A stretch of 64,000 nucleotides of DNA from Alphaproteobacteria bacterium (lineage in GTDB: Bacteria > Pseudomonadota > Alphaproteobacteria > CAAGCB01 > CAG-977), in assembly GCA_024407875.1 (NCBI GenBank), contig JAKSVT010000002.1, forward strand, positions 49,088 to 113,087, read 5' to 3'. Shown here piece after piece: positions 42,909-53,048 of the stretch (its first letter is position 1; every line of letters begins with the position of its first letter). A program made the translations under genes and the position numbers. The notes under the pieces are model-generated. The model made no database searches, was not told where the DNA came from, and saw only the letters and a program-made list of their open reading frames with translations.

Positions 42909-44438
42909 ATGTTAACTGAAGCATTAAAGCAAGCAAATAAAATTGTTAATGACGCTGTAAATCAATTAGATGCTGATATTGATATAGATGAAATAAGCAC
43001 AATTGAATCTATCTCAGGTTGTACAGCAGAAGTTAGTGGTTTAAAGTCTGTAAAAATGGAAGAATTGCTTACATTCCCAAATGGTGTTCAAGGAATGGCA
43101 TTTACTTTATCAAAAGATAATGTAGGTGTTGTATTCTTAGATGAGCCAAAGGGATTAAAAGCTGGAGATAGAGTTACAAGAACAGGTCGTGTTGTTGACG
43201 TTCCTGTTGGAGATGCTTTATTAGGTCGTGTGATTGACCCATTAGGTAAACCTTTAGATGGTTTAGGTGATATCAAAACAGATATGCGCATGCCTATTGA
43301 ACGTGAAGCTTTCCCAATTATGGCACGTTTGCCTGTTAGTGTACCTTTGCAAACAGGTATTAAGGCAATTGATTCTTTTACACCTATTGGTAGAGGTCAA
43401 CGTGAACTTATTTTAGGTGATAGACAAAGTGGTAAAACAGCTTTAGCAGTTGATACAATTATCAATCAAAAAGAAACAGGTGTTATATCAATTTATTGTG
43501 CTATTGCTCAACGTGGTACAGCTATCGCTCGTGTAGTAGATAATTTGAAAAAATATGGTGTATTGCAAAATTCAATCATTGTTGCTGCTGAAGCTGATGA
43601 AACAGCAGGTATGCAATATGCTGCTCCTTATGCTGCTGCTGCAATTGGCGAGTACTTTATGCAAAAAGGCAAAGATGTGCTCGTTATTTATGATGATTTA
43701 ACAGCTCATGCACGTGCATATCGTGAAGTTTCATTATTGCTTCGTCGTCCACCTGGTCGTGAAGCTTTTCCTGGTGATATTTTCTATATTCACTCAAGAT
43801 TATTGGAACGTTCAACAAGATTAAAACCTGAATTAGGTGGTGGTTCTTTAACAGCATTGCCTATTGTTGAAACAGAGGCAGGAAATATTTCTGCATATAT
43901 TCCAACAAATATTATTTCTATTACTGATGGACAAGTATATTTGTCATCATCAATGTTCCAAAAAGGTATTTTACCTGCTATTGATACAGGTCGTTCTGTA
44001 TCTCGTGTAGGTGGTGATGCTCAATTACCAGCTTATTCATCATTAGTTGGACCATTAAAATTGTCATTCTCACAATTTGAAGAATTGGAAAGCTTTGCAA
44101 AATTCCGTTCTTCAATGGATGAAGAAACTGCAAAACAATTGAAACGTGGTCGTGCAATTCGTTCTGTTATGAAACAAAAACAATTTGAGCCAATGGATGT
44201 TGTAGATCAAATTGCTATTTTAACAGCAACAGTTGAGGGATTGCTCGATGATGTTGTTGAAGCTGATAGAGCTAAAGCTTATGAAGTTATTATAAGCATA
44301 ATTCATGGAAGTAAGAAAAATGTTGCTGATATGATTTTAGCTCGTCAAAAATTGTCAAAAGAAGTTAAGGCTGATTTAATTAGTACTTTAAAAAATGCTT
44401 TATTAAGTGCTAATTTAATTAAAGTAAAAGAAAATTAA
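42909..44438 (+). CDS. atpA: N-type ATPase subunit alpha
   Basis: 509 residues. P-loop GDRQSGKTAL, followed by CAIAQRG and VLVIYDDLTAHA, and PGREAFPGDIFYIHSRLLER. I start at the ATG at 42909, which has GGAG seven bases upstream, not at the TTG at 42897 that adjoins the atpF stop. Non-catalytic nucleotide-binding partner of beta. Confidence 0.95.
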   Translation: MLTEALKQANKIVNDAVNQLDADIDIDEISTIESISGCTAEVSGLKSVKMEELLTFPNGVQGMAFTLSKDNVGVVFLDEPKGLKAGDRVTRTGRVVDVPVGDALLGRVIDPLGKPLDGLGDIKTDMRMPIEREAFPIMARLPVSVPLQTGIKAIDSFTPIGRGQRELILGDRQSGKTALAVDTIINQKETGVISIYCAIAQRGTAIARVVDNLKKYGVLQNSIIVAAEADETAGMQYAAPYAAAAIGEYFMQKGKDVLVIYDDLTAHARAYREVSLLLRRPPGREAFPGDIFYIHSRLLERSTRLKPELGGGSLTALPIVETEAGNISAYIPTNIISITDGQVYLSSSMFQKGILPAIDTGRSVSRVGGDAQLPAYSSLVGPLKLSFSQFEELESFAKFRSSMDEETAKQLKRGRAIRSVMKQKQFEPMDVVDQIAILTATVEGLLDDVVEADRAKAYEVIISIIHGSKKNVADMILARQKLSKEVKADLISTLKNALLSANLIKVKEN

Positions 44439-44455
44439 TTTAGGGATTTCGCTCT

Positions 44456-45349
44456 ATGGAAGGCTTAGAAGCATTACAAAAGCGCATTAAAACAACAAAG
44501 GACTTACGTTCTATCGTAAGTACTATGAAGTCTTTATCTGCTGTAAGTATGATACAATATGATAAGGCTTTAAAAAGCTTGGTTGATTATGGTAAAACAA
44601 TCGACTTAGGCATGTTGGCTTTAATGAAACATGGTGTTGTCCAAGTTCCTGTAAAACGTAAAATTCCTGAAGACAAAATGAAAGGTCTTGCGATTGTTGT
44701 AGGGTCTGATACTGGTATGGTAGGCAGATTAAACAGAGATGTTGTAAGTCTTTGTGATAAAATGATGGCAAGACAAGGATTTTTAAAAGAAAATATTTCT
44801 TATATTCCTGTTGGTAGACAAGTAATAGGTTTAATGGATGATGGAAAACGTAATATTGTTTCTAGATATCCTATTTCTAATTCCATTAAATCAGTAAGTA
44901 TTACGGCTACACATATTTTGGTCGAAATGGATGAACAAATTAGATCAAACGGGGTTAACTATGTATTTTTGTTCTTTAATCAAAGAAAAGGTGCTGGTGT
45001 TAGAGCTCATTCTAATTTATTGGTTCCTATGGGAGAAGAATGGTTAAAGAATTTAGCAAGTCAAAAATGGGAAGGAAATAGTTATCCAGAATATTCTATG
45101 GATGAAGATAAATTATTCTCTTCATTAGTCCATGAAAAAATGATGATGACTATTTCTACCATATTAACAGATTCATTGTCAGCAGAACATCATACAAGAC
45201 TTACAACAATGCAAGCTGCTGAGAAAAATATTGATGAAAACTTAGAACAAATGAATCAGACTTATCAACAAATGCGTCAAGAAAATATCACTACAGAATT
45301 GTTAGATGTTGTAAATGGCGCAGAAGCAATGAGAAAGCAGAAAAAATAA
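44456..45349 (+). CDS. atpG: N-type ATPase subunit gamma
   Basis: 297 residues. N-terminal coiled helix ALQKRIKTTKDLRSIVSTMK and C-terminal SAEHHTRLTTMQAAEKNID with MNQTYQQMRQENITTELLDV, the two halves of the central rotor shaft. Last ATPase gene of the operon; the next ATG (ftsB-like) follows immediately after the stop. Confidence 0.93.
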   Translation: MEGLEALQKRIKTTKDLRSIVSTMKSLSAVSMIQYDKALKSLVDYGKTIDLGMLALMKHGVVQVPVKRKIPEDKMKGLAIVVGSDTGMVGRLNRDVVSLCDKMMARQGFLKENISYIPVGRQVIGLMDDGKRNIVSRYPISNSIKSVSITATHILVEMDEQIRSNGVNYVFLFFNQRKGAGVRAHSNLLVPMGEEWLKNLASQKWEGNSYPEYSMDEDKLFSSLVHEKMMMTISTILTDSLSAEHHTRLTTMQAAEKNIDENLEQMNQTYQQMRQENITTELLDVVNGAEAMRKQKK

Positions 45350-45667
45350 ATGATAATAAGCAAGAGAGAAATTAAGCGTGTTATTAAATCAGGATTTTTT
45401 CCTGCTTTTTGGCTTATTCTGTCTGTTTATTTCGGATATCATGCTATAAATGGTGAACATGGTATTAGAAGGTATTTTGAATTAAAAAAAGATATTCAAA
45501 TAGCAAAACAACAAGCAAAAGAAATTGCTTTACGTAGAGAAGAATTAGAACGAAAAGTAAAGCTATTAAATGCTGAGAGCCTTGATAAAGACATGGTCGA
45601 AGAAAGTGCTCAAAACATTTTATCAATGGGGGTTGACGGAGATTATATTATTATTGAAAAAGATTAG
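45350..45667 (+). CDS. FtsB/DivIC-like septum formation initiator
   Basis: 105 residues: membrane helix at about 16-33 (FFPAFWLILSVYFGYHAI), then a coiled coil (IQIAKQQAKEIALRREELER) and a short C-terminal domain with ILSMGVDGDYIIIE, the layout of FtsB. FtsB links FtsQ and FtsL in the divisome on the periplasmic side. The ATG follows the atpG stop with no gap, so the gene is co-transcribed with the ATPase, an unusual place; it is normally near eno. It ends 4 bases inside the convergent pgpA gene. Confidence 0.8.
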   Translation: MIISKREIKRVIKSGFFPAFWLILSVYFGYHAINGEHGIRRYFELKKDIQIAKQQAKEIALRREELERKVKLLNAESLDKDMVEESAQNILSMGVDGDYIIIEKD

Positions 45668-46131
45668 AAAACAAATCTTTTTAAAAGCTCCATAACTAAT
45701 AACCCATATATTCCAGCAAATACATCATCTAACATAACGCCTGTTGCACTGTGAAGCTTTTTATCTGCCCAACATGCTGGATATGGCTTTGTAATATCAA
45801 AAAGACGAAATAAAGCAAAAGCTATCAAAAAGCTATAGTAGTTCATAGGTGTTACTAGTAATACAATCCATTGGCCAACAACTTCATCAATTACTATGTA
45901 TCCAGGGTCTTGTATATTTTTTACTTTCATAACAATATTAGCAGCCCAAACCCCAATAAAATATATTAAAGGAATTGCAACTAATAAACCATTAATTCCA
46001 AAATATTTTAAGATTAAATAGCCAAAAGGTAATGCAGCTAAAGATCCAAATGTTCCTGGAGCTTTTGGAGCTTTTCCGGAATATAACCAAGTAGCTAAAA
46101 AATAAGCTATTTTAAATTTAATGGATGACAT
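45664..46131 (-). CDS. pgpA: phosphatidylglycerophosphatase A
   Basis: Removes phosphate from phosphatidylglycerol phosphate in the inner membrane. 155 residues; family motifs KAPGTFGSLAALP, VIDEVVGQW and the C-terminal GVMLDDVFAGIYG are present, with four hydrophobic segments. Converges on and slightly overlaps the ftsB-like gene. Confidence 0.92.
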   Translation of the reverse strand: MSSIKFKIAYFLATWLYSGKAPKAPGTFGSLAALPFGYLILKYFGINGLLVAIPLIYFIGVWAANIVMKVKNIQDPGYIVIDEVVGQWIVLLVTPMNYYSFLIAFALFRLFDITKPYPACWADKKLHSATGVMLDDVFAGIYGLLVMELLKRFVF

Positions 46132-46218
46132 TGTTTTTTTCCTATGAATTTAAAAAAAATAGATTTAAATATATATACTTAAATTGAATTTAAATCAATA
46201 ATCAAAAGGTGTTTTTTT

Positions 46219-46431
46219 ATGATAGATACAGAAATAGATGATAGATTAATTACTTTAGAAAGTATAATAACAGAACATGAAAGAACTATAAAAGATTTAA
46301 ATGATATAGTTGCAAAACAAGCTGATAAAATTGATCAATTAGAGAAAATGGTATTCTATTTGGTTCAGAATTATGATGGAAGTGGTACGATAAAACCTTT
46401 AAGTGAAGAGGTTCCTCCTCCTCATTATTAA
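46219..46431 (+). CDS. SlyX-like coiled-coil protein
   Basis: 70 residues: an Ile/Leu-rich coiled coil from about residue 8 to 50 (DDRLITLESIITEHERTIKD), then a Pro-rich end, PPPHY, the hallmark of SlyX proteins. Function of the family is unknown. Single gene with a weak ribosome binding site. Confidence 0.8.
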   Translation: MIDTEIDDRLITLESIITEHERTIKDLNDIVAKQADKIDQLEKMVFYLVQNYDGSGTIKPLSEEVPPPHY

Positions 46432-46490
46432 TTGAATTTTTATGGTAATTTTGATAAAATAAACTAAGTTTTTTTGTTTTGGGGCTTAAC

Positions 46491-48398
46491 ATGATTTGTA
46501 AATTCTTAAGTGCTTTGATTTTATCAATTTCTTTTTTGGTAAATCCTGTAAATGCAAAATCCGTAAAATTAGGTGCGTCTGAGGCATTGTCCGATGGAAC
46601 TGGTACTTCAGATAGTTCGTGGAGTAATATTTCGGATATTACATATCGTGAATTAAGTGCAAACAAATGTCTTAATGATGAAGACTGCCCATCTCACAGA
46701 GAATGTTTAGATGGAGAATGTGTTGATATTTGCTTAAATAATCCTTGTCAATCAAAAACAGATGGAAGAACGGTTTGTACTGCAGCAAACCATGTTGCAA
46801 TCTGTTCTTGTGATAATACATCATGCAAAAAAGGATATAGATGCGTTTCAAAATCAGAAAGTAGTGGCGGAAAAATTGTAAGTAAAAGACAATGTGAAAT
46901 TTGTCCTGAAGGCTCAAGTAATTCTCAATGTGGCTGTGAAAGTGGTCAAGTAGCTGACGGAAAGGGCGGATGCAAGTGTGGTGGCGTTGATAGTTGCAAG
47001 CCTGGTTATAAGTTTGTTTATTCAGGAAGTTCATGTGGATGTTCACCTTGTACAAGTAGTGATGCAACTGATAACAGTTATTGCAATTGTTATTCTAATA
47101 TGCATTGGATTTCAACAAAACAAAGGTGCGTTTGCAAAGATGCTTCTGATATGACATGTTATGATGTAGCTTGTACAAAGGATGCTGATTGTGGTGCGAC
47201 AGCATGTAATGGACAATCTCATTGTGTTTTAAAGAAATGTGATAACGGATATTGTAAAAGTGCAGCTTGTGGTGGAATGTCAGAATGGGATTCTTGTGAG
47301 GTTGGATATCAATGTATAAATCCTGAAAGTTATGAAAATGCAGCTTGTGTAATTTGTAGTAATGGAGAACCTTGTGTTACATGCCGTTTAAAATCAGTTG
47401 ATACACCTATAAGTGGTGGTGACGGTAAGTGTTATGAGGATTGCTCAAAAGTTTCTGGTTATACTTATAATTTACAATTTAAAGGTTGTGTAAAAGATAG
47501 TACAGCTGCTTGTCCTGAAGGATGCTCTTATAAATCTGTATGTACAGGTGATTTAATTGCTCCTGCAAATGATAGATATGTTGTTGAAGTTAAGTCAAAA
47601 AGAGGTACAGGAAATTGTGTGCTTTGTTCTTCTGTTATTCCTCATTGTACGTCATGTCAGAGAAAAAGTATTTATCATGATGTTGTAAATTGTACAGTTT
47701 GTGAAGATGATTACGAATTAAAAAATAATGAGTGCGTGCTATCTCCAAGGGTTAAATGTTTTAGAGATGGACTTGCTTATGATGCTGCAACAGACTCTTG
47801 TTATCGTTGTGAGGATAACGAAGTTTTCGATGCTGAAACAGGCACTTGTTATGAATGTGATAAAGGAACTTTCCCTTCATTAGAAGGTGGTGTTTTAAAA
47901 TGTGTTCCATGTTCGTCTAAGTTTGGACCAGACTGTATATCATGTACTGTTAATGAATGTGAAAAGTGTGGTATTAATGGTAAAGATTATACATCATATT
48001 ATGGTTTAAATAAGACACAACTTAATAAAGCTTGTATGAAATGTGGAGGTCTTGCTTATCCAAGTAAATATTGTACAAGTTGTTCTTGGTCTGCATGTTT
48101 GAATTCAGGAAATTTAGATTCAAAATGCCCAAGTACAGGAAAAGAATCTGAAACAATGACTATTGCTTCAGGAACAGATGGCGAATTTTGTTATTATTCT
48201 TCTGAAAAAGATATGATTATTGGTAAAACTACAAGAAAATCTATGACTTATGCTGCTGCTGTTTCTGTTATTCGTGGATCTAATAGATTTTTCCAAGAAG
48301 GATGTGCAGAAGGCAAAAGTAATAGTGATTTAGTTTTTAAATGTATGTATAAATATAGTGGTTCTGTTATTGAAATTACTATTAAGGATTTTTTTTAA
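46491..48398 (+). CDS. cysteine-rich secreted protein with EGF/furin-like repeats
   Basis: 635 residues. Signal peptide MICKFLSALILSISFLVNPV with cleavage near NA-KS; start at the ATG at 46491, seven bases after GGGG, in place of an upstream TTG. The mature protein is packed with cysteines in short motifs such as CLNDEDCPSHRECLDGEC, CTVCEDDYELKNNEC and CYRCEDNEVFD, comparable to EGF-like and furin-like repeats of eukaryotic surface proteins. The last 90 residues have fewer cysteines and form a separate domain. Heavy disulphide bonding in the periplasm or at the surface is expected. No anchor seen. Neighbour of lpxC but functionally unrelated. Confidence 0.8.
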   Translation: MICKFLSALILSISFLVNPVNAKSVKLGASEALSDGTGTSDSSWSNISDITYRELSANKCLNDEDCPSHRECLDGECVDICLNNPCQSKTDGRTVCTAANHVAICSCDNTSCKKGYRCVSKSESSGGKIVSKRQCEICPEGSSNSQCGCESGQVADGKGGCKCGGVDSCKPGYKFVYSGSSCGCSPCTSSDATDNSYCNCYSNMHWISTKQRCVCKDASDMTCYDVACTKDADCGATACNGQSHCVLKKCDNGYCKSAACGGMSEWDSCEVGYQCINPESYENAACVICSNGEPCVTCRLKSVDTPISGGDGKCYEDCSKVSGYTYNLQFKGCVKDSTAACPEGCSYKSVCTGDLIAPANDRYVVEVKSKRGTGNCVLCSSVIPHCTSCQRKSIYHDVVNCTVCEDDYELKNNECVLSPRVKCFRDGLAYDAATDSCYRCEDNEVFDAETGTCYECDKGTFPSLEGGVLKCVPCSSKFGPDCISCTVNECEKCGINGKDYTSYYGLNKTQLNKACMKCGGLAYPSKYCTSCSWSACLNSGNLDSKCPSTGKESETMTIASGTDGEFCYYSSEKDMIIGKTTRKSMTYAAAVSVIRGSNRFFQEGCAEGKSNSDLVFKCMYKYSGSVIEITIKDFF

Positions 48399-48413
48399 TA
48401 ATTAGGAAAAAAA

Positions 48414-49361
48414 ATGAATATTGAACAATATCAACAAAAAACTATTAAACATGAAATATCATGTAAAGGTGTAGGCTTACATACAGGTAAAGATATTACT
48501 ATGGTTTTAAAGCCTGCTCCTGTAGATACAGGAATTGTATTCCATAGAGTTGATGAAGAAGGCCACGATGCTTTAATTCCTGCTCATCATGATTATGTTG
48601 TCGATACTAGAATGTGCACTTGTGTAGGCAATAAAGATGGTGTTAGAGTTGCAACAATTGAGCATTTTATGGCAGCTCTTCATGATATGGGAATTTCAAA
48701 TTTAATGATTGATATTGATGGTCCAGAAACTCCTGTTATGGATGGATCTGCAGAACCATTTATTTTCTTGATTGAAGCTACAGGTATTAAAGTTCAAAAT
48801 GCACCTTTAAAAGCTATAAGAGTTTTAAAAGAAGTTTGCTTTAAAAATGGTGATAAGGATGTTACTTTAAAACCAAACGATGCTGGTTTAAAAATGAAAT
48901 TCTCAATTGATTTTCCAGCTAAGGCAATTGGACATCAGGAAGTTGAATTGAATTTTTCAAAATCTAACTTTAAAAATATGTTTTGTAGAGCAAGAACTTT
49001 TGGGTTCTTAAAAGATATTGAAATGTTAAGATCAATAGGCTTAGCCCGTGGGGGATCTTTAAAGAATGCTGTTCTTGTTGATGGCGATAAAATCTTAAAT
49101 GAAGAAGGTTTGCGTTATAAAGACGAATTTGTCCGTCATAAAATGTTAGATGCTGTTGGCGATATATATATGCTTAATATGCCTGTTATAGGTGAATATA
49201 TAGGAAACCGTTCTGGGCATGCTGATACTAATGAACTTTTAAGCGTATTGTTAGCGGATAAATCCAATTATGAAATTGTCGATTTGCCTTCTTATATGGT
49301 TCAATTAGAAGCTAAAAAACATACTGATAAAGATGAAACAGATGCGGATTTTGTTTTCTAG
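48414..49361 (+). CDS. lpxC: UDP-3-O-acyl-N-acetylglucosamine deacetylase
   Basis: First committed step of lipid A synthesis. 315 residues; TIKHEISCKGVGLHTG at the start, the zinc/active-site segments IEHFMAALHDMGI, HKMLDAVGDIY and the catalytic histidine in GHADTNE. Shows that the organism makes an LPS-type outer membrane. Followed by a strong terminator. Confidence 0.96.
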   Translation: MNIEQYQQKTIKHEISCKGVGLHTGKDITMVLKPAPVDTGIVFHRVDEEGHDALIPAHHDYVVDTRMCTCVGNKDGVRVATIEHFMAALHDMGISNLMIDIDGPETPVMDGSAEPFIFLIEATGIKVQNAPLKAIRVLKEVCFKNGDKDVTLKPNDAGLKMKFSIDFPAKAIGHQEVELNFSKSNFKNMFCRARTFGFLKDIEMLRSIGLARGGSLKNAVLVDGDKILNEEGLRYKDEFVRHKMLDAVGDIYMLNMPVIGEYIGNRSGHADTNELLSVLLADKSNYEIVDLPSYMVQLEAKKHTDKDETDADFVF

Positions 49362-49384
49362 TTTGTTTTAAAATTTATTCAAAA

Positions 49385-49409
49385 AACAGCTCGGATGAGC
49401 TGTTTTTTT
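49385..49409 (+). terminator. terminator of lpxC
   Basis: AACAGCTC (49385-49392) and GAGCTGTT (49397-49404) with a GGAT loop, followed by a T-run to 49409. Confidence 0.9.
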
Positions 49410-49531
49410 GTTCGATAAATAAAAGGTGATTTTAAGACGGAAAATTATAATTTTATTATTTGTTGAAAAATAGCAAAAATTGGTTAAAATGCTGAACTAA
49501 AAATTATGTTTTAATTTAGGAATTTTTAATA

Positions 49532-51269
49532 ATGAAAAGAGCTCCATTTAAAGAATTATCAAAAAAATATCTTAACATAGTTATTAGATGTTTGTTGCTT
49601 AATCTGATTGGTATAATTCTTTGTAAAACTTCATTTGCTGAAATTGATCCTGTTGTAGTTACATCTTTATCAGATTTAAAAGAGAAGGTTGAAAATGGCT
49701 ATTCTCCAATATATATAGAGCCTTCTGAAATTTGGGGATTAGAACTTAAAAAAGACTATGATTTTAGTGGGCCTAATAATGTAAAAACTGTATTAGATGG
49801 AGAAGGCTGGTATGGAGGTTTTTACATCCCATCTAAAAAAAATTTAACCTTAGAAAATATTGATTTAAAGAAATTTTATAGAGATGATGGAGCTGTAATT
49901 TATAATGAAGGAGGATCTATAACCTAATTTCCATATATTAAATAATATTGATGTTGAAAAAACAGTTTCGAACGGAGGTTCATTAAGTGCAATTAATAAT
50001 GATATTAATTCGTTGAAATTGGGAACTTTAGATTTAGTTGGAGATTTAAATTTATCTTTTGATGTTAATTTGGCTGATGCAGAAATGGATTCTATATCAT
50101 TTGGTGGTTTAGCTTCAAAAAGTGGAAAATTAAACATTATAGAATTAAATTTTATTTCACAATCTGAAAAAGATGAAACTAACGTAATATTTTCTGAAAA
50201 TAGTAATTTGTTCGAGGTAACTCAATATACAGGACCATCGTCTTATGTATTAGGTGATTTTTCATATTCAGTTAAATATGAAGATGGCGTATTTACTTTT
50301 GTAAGAACTTTGGTTCAGAAAAGTAGTGTAAATGAAAATGTTGTAAAAGGTGTATTTTCAGGAATAAATAATGCTCTAGTTTCTTCAAATAATGCAGTTA
50401 AGTCTTCACTTAATGGGCGTATTTCTCAATTAAATAGTGTTCATGTAAAGTCCTCTACTAATAATAAAAAAGGTCAAAGTGGTGGCGATGAAGATGCTAA
50501 GTTTGGTTTATGGGCACAAGCACTTTATGGTAGGGTAGATAGAGAAAGAACATCATCATCAGTAGGCTTTAAAGGACATTCAGAAGGCGTTGTAATTGGA
50601 AGCGATGCAGAGATTATAGATAATGTAATTGCAGGTGTTGCATATGCATATACAAAATCTAATATGAAATCTAAAGGTGTAAAGTCAGATATTGATACAC
50701 ATGGATTTTATGCTTATGGTCAATATATGATGGATGATAAATTTATAAATGGTTCTTTAGGCTATGGTTTTAGTAAAACTGATCCAAAAGATGGTGATAA
50801 AGATATTAAATCGAGTTTTTATTCTTTAGATACATTAGCTGGATATAAAATGCGTTCAAAAGTTGGCAATTTTACTCCAGCAATGGGATTACGTTATGTT
50901 CGTATTGAACAAAAGTCATATCATGAAGATGATGTAAAAGTTAAATCTAAAAATGCAAATACATTAACAGCTGTTGTTCAAGTAGGCTGGAATGGCTATT
51001 ATAAATTTGCAGATAAAAAGATTAAATCTAAAGCATCTGTTGGTTTTGTTTATGATTTAAAATCAGATAATAACAAAGTAATAATTTCATCAGCGGGAAC
51101 AAAAACATTGGCTGAAGATGGAAGATTAAAACGTTTTGGAACAGAATTATCTTTGGGGGCAGAAACAAGAGTAACTAATAATTGGAATGTGTCATTAGAT
51201 TACACAGGCGAATTTAGGCAATACTATGAAAATCACACAGGAACATTATCTGTAAGATATGATTTTTAA
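49532..51269 (+). pseudogene. autotransporter (type V secretion) gene split by a frameshift
   Basis: Two frames belong to one protein. Part 1 (49532-49927, 131 residues) has an extended signal sequence (IVIRCLLLNLIGIILCKTSFA) and the start of a passenger, ending at NEGGSIT-stop. Part 2 continues in the next frame from 49923 (NFHILNNIDV onward) to 51269. Its last roughly 260 residues form an autotransporter beta-barrel (FGLWAQALYGRVDRE, VIAGVAYAY, terminal LSVRYDF with the C-terminal phenylalanine). One extra C in AACCTAA at 49921-49927 explains the break: without it the text reads GGSITNFHILNN. Repaired length would be 578 residues, with a short passenger. A phase-variable site, true decay or a sequencing error are all possible. 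Confidence 0.85.
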
Positions 51270-51310
51270 CAAAAATTATTTTATAATTTATACTGTTAAC
51301 TAATTAAAAA

Positions 51311-51347
51311 TGAGGTTGGATTACATCCAACCTCATAGTTTTTTTAT
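51311..51347. terminator. bidirectional terminator between the autotransporter and ftsZ
   Basis: TGAGGTTGGA (51311-51320) and TCCAACCTCA (51326-51335) form a 10-bp stem with A-run before and T-run after, serving both converging genes. Confidence 0.9.
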
Positions 51348-51362
51348 AAATCTATTTAGATA

Positions 51363-52964
51363 TTAATGTCTTAAGAAATCAGGTAAATCTGATTGGTTGT
51401 CTGCTGATGATACTACATCATCAGATTTGTTTCTACGGGTTACAAAATCTAAAAATGAATTGTGAGGTTTTTCTTCTCTTGCAGCCGGTTTTGATGGCAT
51501 TGAAACAACAGGTTCTAAAGCAAATAAAGGTTCTGCAATAGGAGCTGGTTGTGGAGCAGGTTCACTTACAACAGGTTCTTCAGGTTTCGAAAATTCTGGA
51601 GCCATAAATGATGGTGCTTGATTTGGGAATGAAATATCAAAACTTGGTTGTTGCTTTGTTGTTGTTCCAAAGAAATCTGTTGCAGATGGCATAGCAGGAA
51701 TTACTGTGCTCTGTGTATTTGCTGATTCATTTTGTACAGGAGCTTGTGTTGGAGTTGGTGTACTTGTCAATGAAAAAGCAGGAGCGTTTGTTTGAGCTAA
51801 TGATGGAATCTCTGCAATTGGTTCTTGCACAGTTTCTTGAGCCTTTGGTTCTACATGTGTTTCAACTTTTGAAACTGTACTTGCTTTAAATGTTGAAATT
51901 GGTTTTGTAATAGGTTTTGATGATTTTGGTATATCAAACAATTTACTTGTTGTGCCAGGTTGTGTATAGATTGTAGGATCAATAGATTGATTGTTTGTAA
52001 TACCTGTTGCAACAACGCTTACTCTAATTTGACCAGCTAAAGCTTCATCTCTTGAAGCACCAAAAATAATATTTGCTTCTGGATCAACTTCTTCACGAAT
52101 TCTGTTAGCAGCTTCATCAACTTCAAATAAAGTTAAATCATCGCCACCAGCAATGTTAATTAAAATTCCTTTTGCTCCGTGCATTGATGAATTGTCTAAT
52201 AATGGATTGTTGATAGCAGCTTCAGCAGCAAGACGTCCACGTCCTTCGCCTTCAGCAATACCTGTACCCATCATAGCTCTTCCCATTTCGCTCATAACAG
52301 CACGAACGTCAGAAAAGTCTAAGTTAATAATTCCCGGTGTGATAATTAAGTCAGTAATAGATCTTACACCACTTTGTAAAACTTCATCCGCACGCTTAAA
52401 TGCTTCAGAGAATGTCATTTGTTCATCAGCGATTAAGAATAAGTTTTGGTTTGGAATAACAATTAATGTGTCAACATATTGAGCTAATTCTTCAATTCCA
52501 CGTTCTGCTGTTGCCATACGATGACGACCTTCGAATGTGAAAGGTTTTGTTACAACACCAACTGTTAAAATATCTCTTTCTCTAGCCATTTTTGCTACAA
52601 TAGGAGCGGCACCAGTTCCTGTACCACCACCCATACCAGCAGTGATAAATACCATATTGGCTCCATCTAAAGCGTTAGCTATTTCTTTTTCTGCTTCTTC
52701 AGCAGATTCTTTACCTACTTCTGGGCGTGCACCCGCACCTTGTCCCTTTGTTGTTTCAGCACCTAATTGAATTTTGTGTTCTGCCAAAGATTTTGATAAA
52801 GCCTGAGCATCTGTATTTGCAGCAACAAATTCAACGCCTTCTAATTTTGATTGGATCATATTATTAATAGCGTTTCCGCCAGCACCACCTACACCAACTA
52901 CTGTTATTTTAGGTTGTGCCAAAACAAATTGTTGTTCTGTTATATCTAATTCTATACCGCTCAT
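51363..52964 (-). CDS. ftsZ: cell division protein FtsZ
   Basis: Tubulin-like GTPase of the Z-ring. 533 residues. [13 protein letters not shown], the tubulin signature [10 protein letters not shown] and the T7-loop region [11 protein letters not shown] are present in the first 320 residues. It is followed by a long Pro/Ala/Thr-rich linker of about 200 residues, typical of alphaproteobacteria, and the conserved tail DLPDFLRH that binds FtsA. Last gene of the murC-murB-ddl-ftsQ-ftsA-ftsZ series. Confidence 0.97.
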   Translation of the reverse strand: MSGIELDITEQQFVLAQPKITVVGVGGAGGNAINNMIQSKLEGVEFVAANTDAQALSKSLAEHKIQLGAETTKGQGAGARPEVGKESAEEAEKEIANALDGANMVFITAGMGGGTGTGAAPIVAKMARERDILTVGVVTKPFTFEGRHRMATAERGIEELAQYVDTLIVIPNQNLFLIADEQMTFSEAFKRADEVLQSGVRSITDLIITPGIINLDFSDVRAVMSEMGRAMMGTGIAEGEGRGRLAAEAAINNPLLDNSSMHGAKGILINIAGGDDLTLFEVDEAANRIREEVDPEANIIFGASRDEALAGQIRVSVVATGITNNQSIDPTIYTQPGTTSKLFDIPKSSKPITKPISTFKASTVSKVETHVEPKAQETVQEPIAEIPSLAQTNAPAFSLTSTPTPTQAPVQNESANTQSTVIPAMPSATDFFGTTTKQQPSFDISFPNQAPSFMAPEFSKPEEPVVSEPAPQPAPIAEPLFALEPVVSMPSKPAAREEKPHNSFLDFVTRRNKSDDVVSSADNQSDLPDFLRH

Positions 52965-53048
52965 AAGGATGCTCCCTTTATAAAATAAATTCTTTTATTC
53001 ATTATAATAATAAAGCAATTAACAAATTCTTTAATTTGTAAATTTTTT

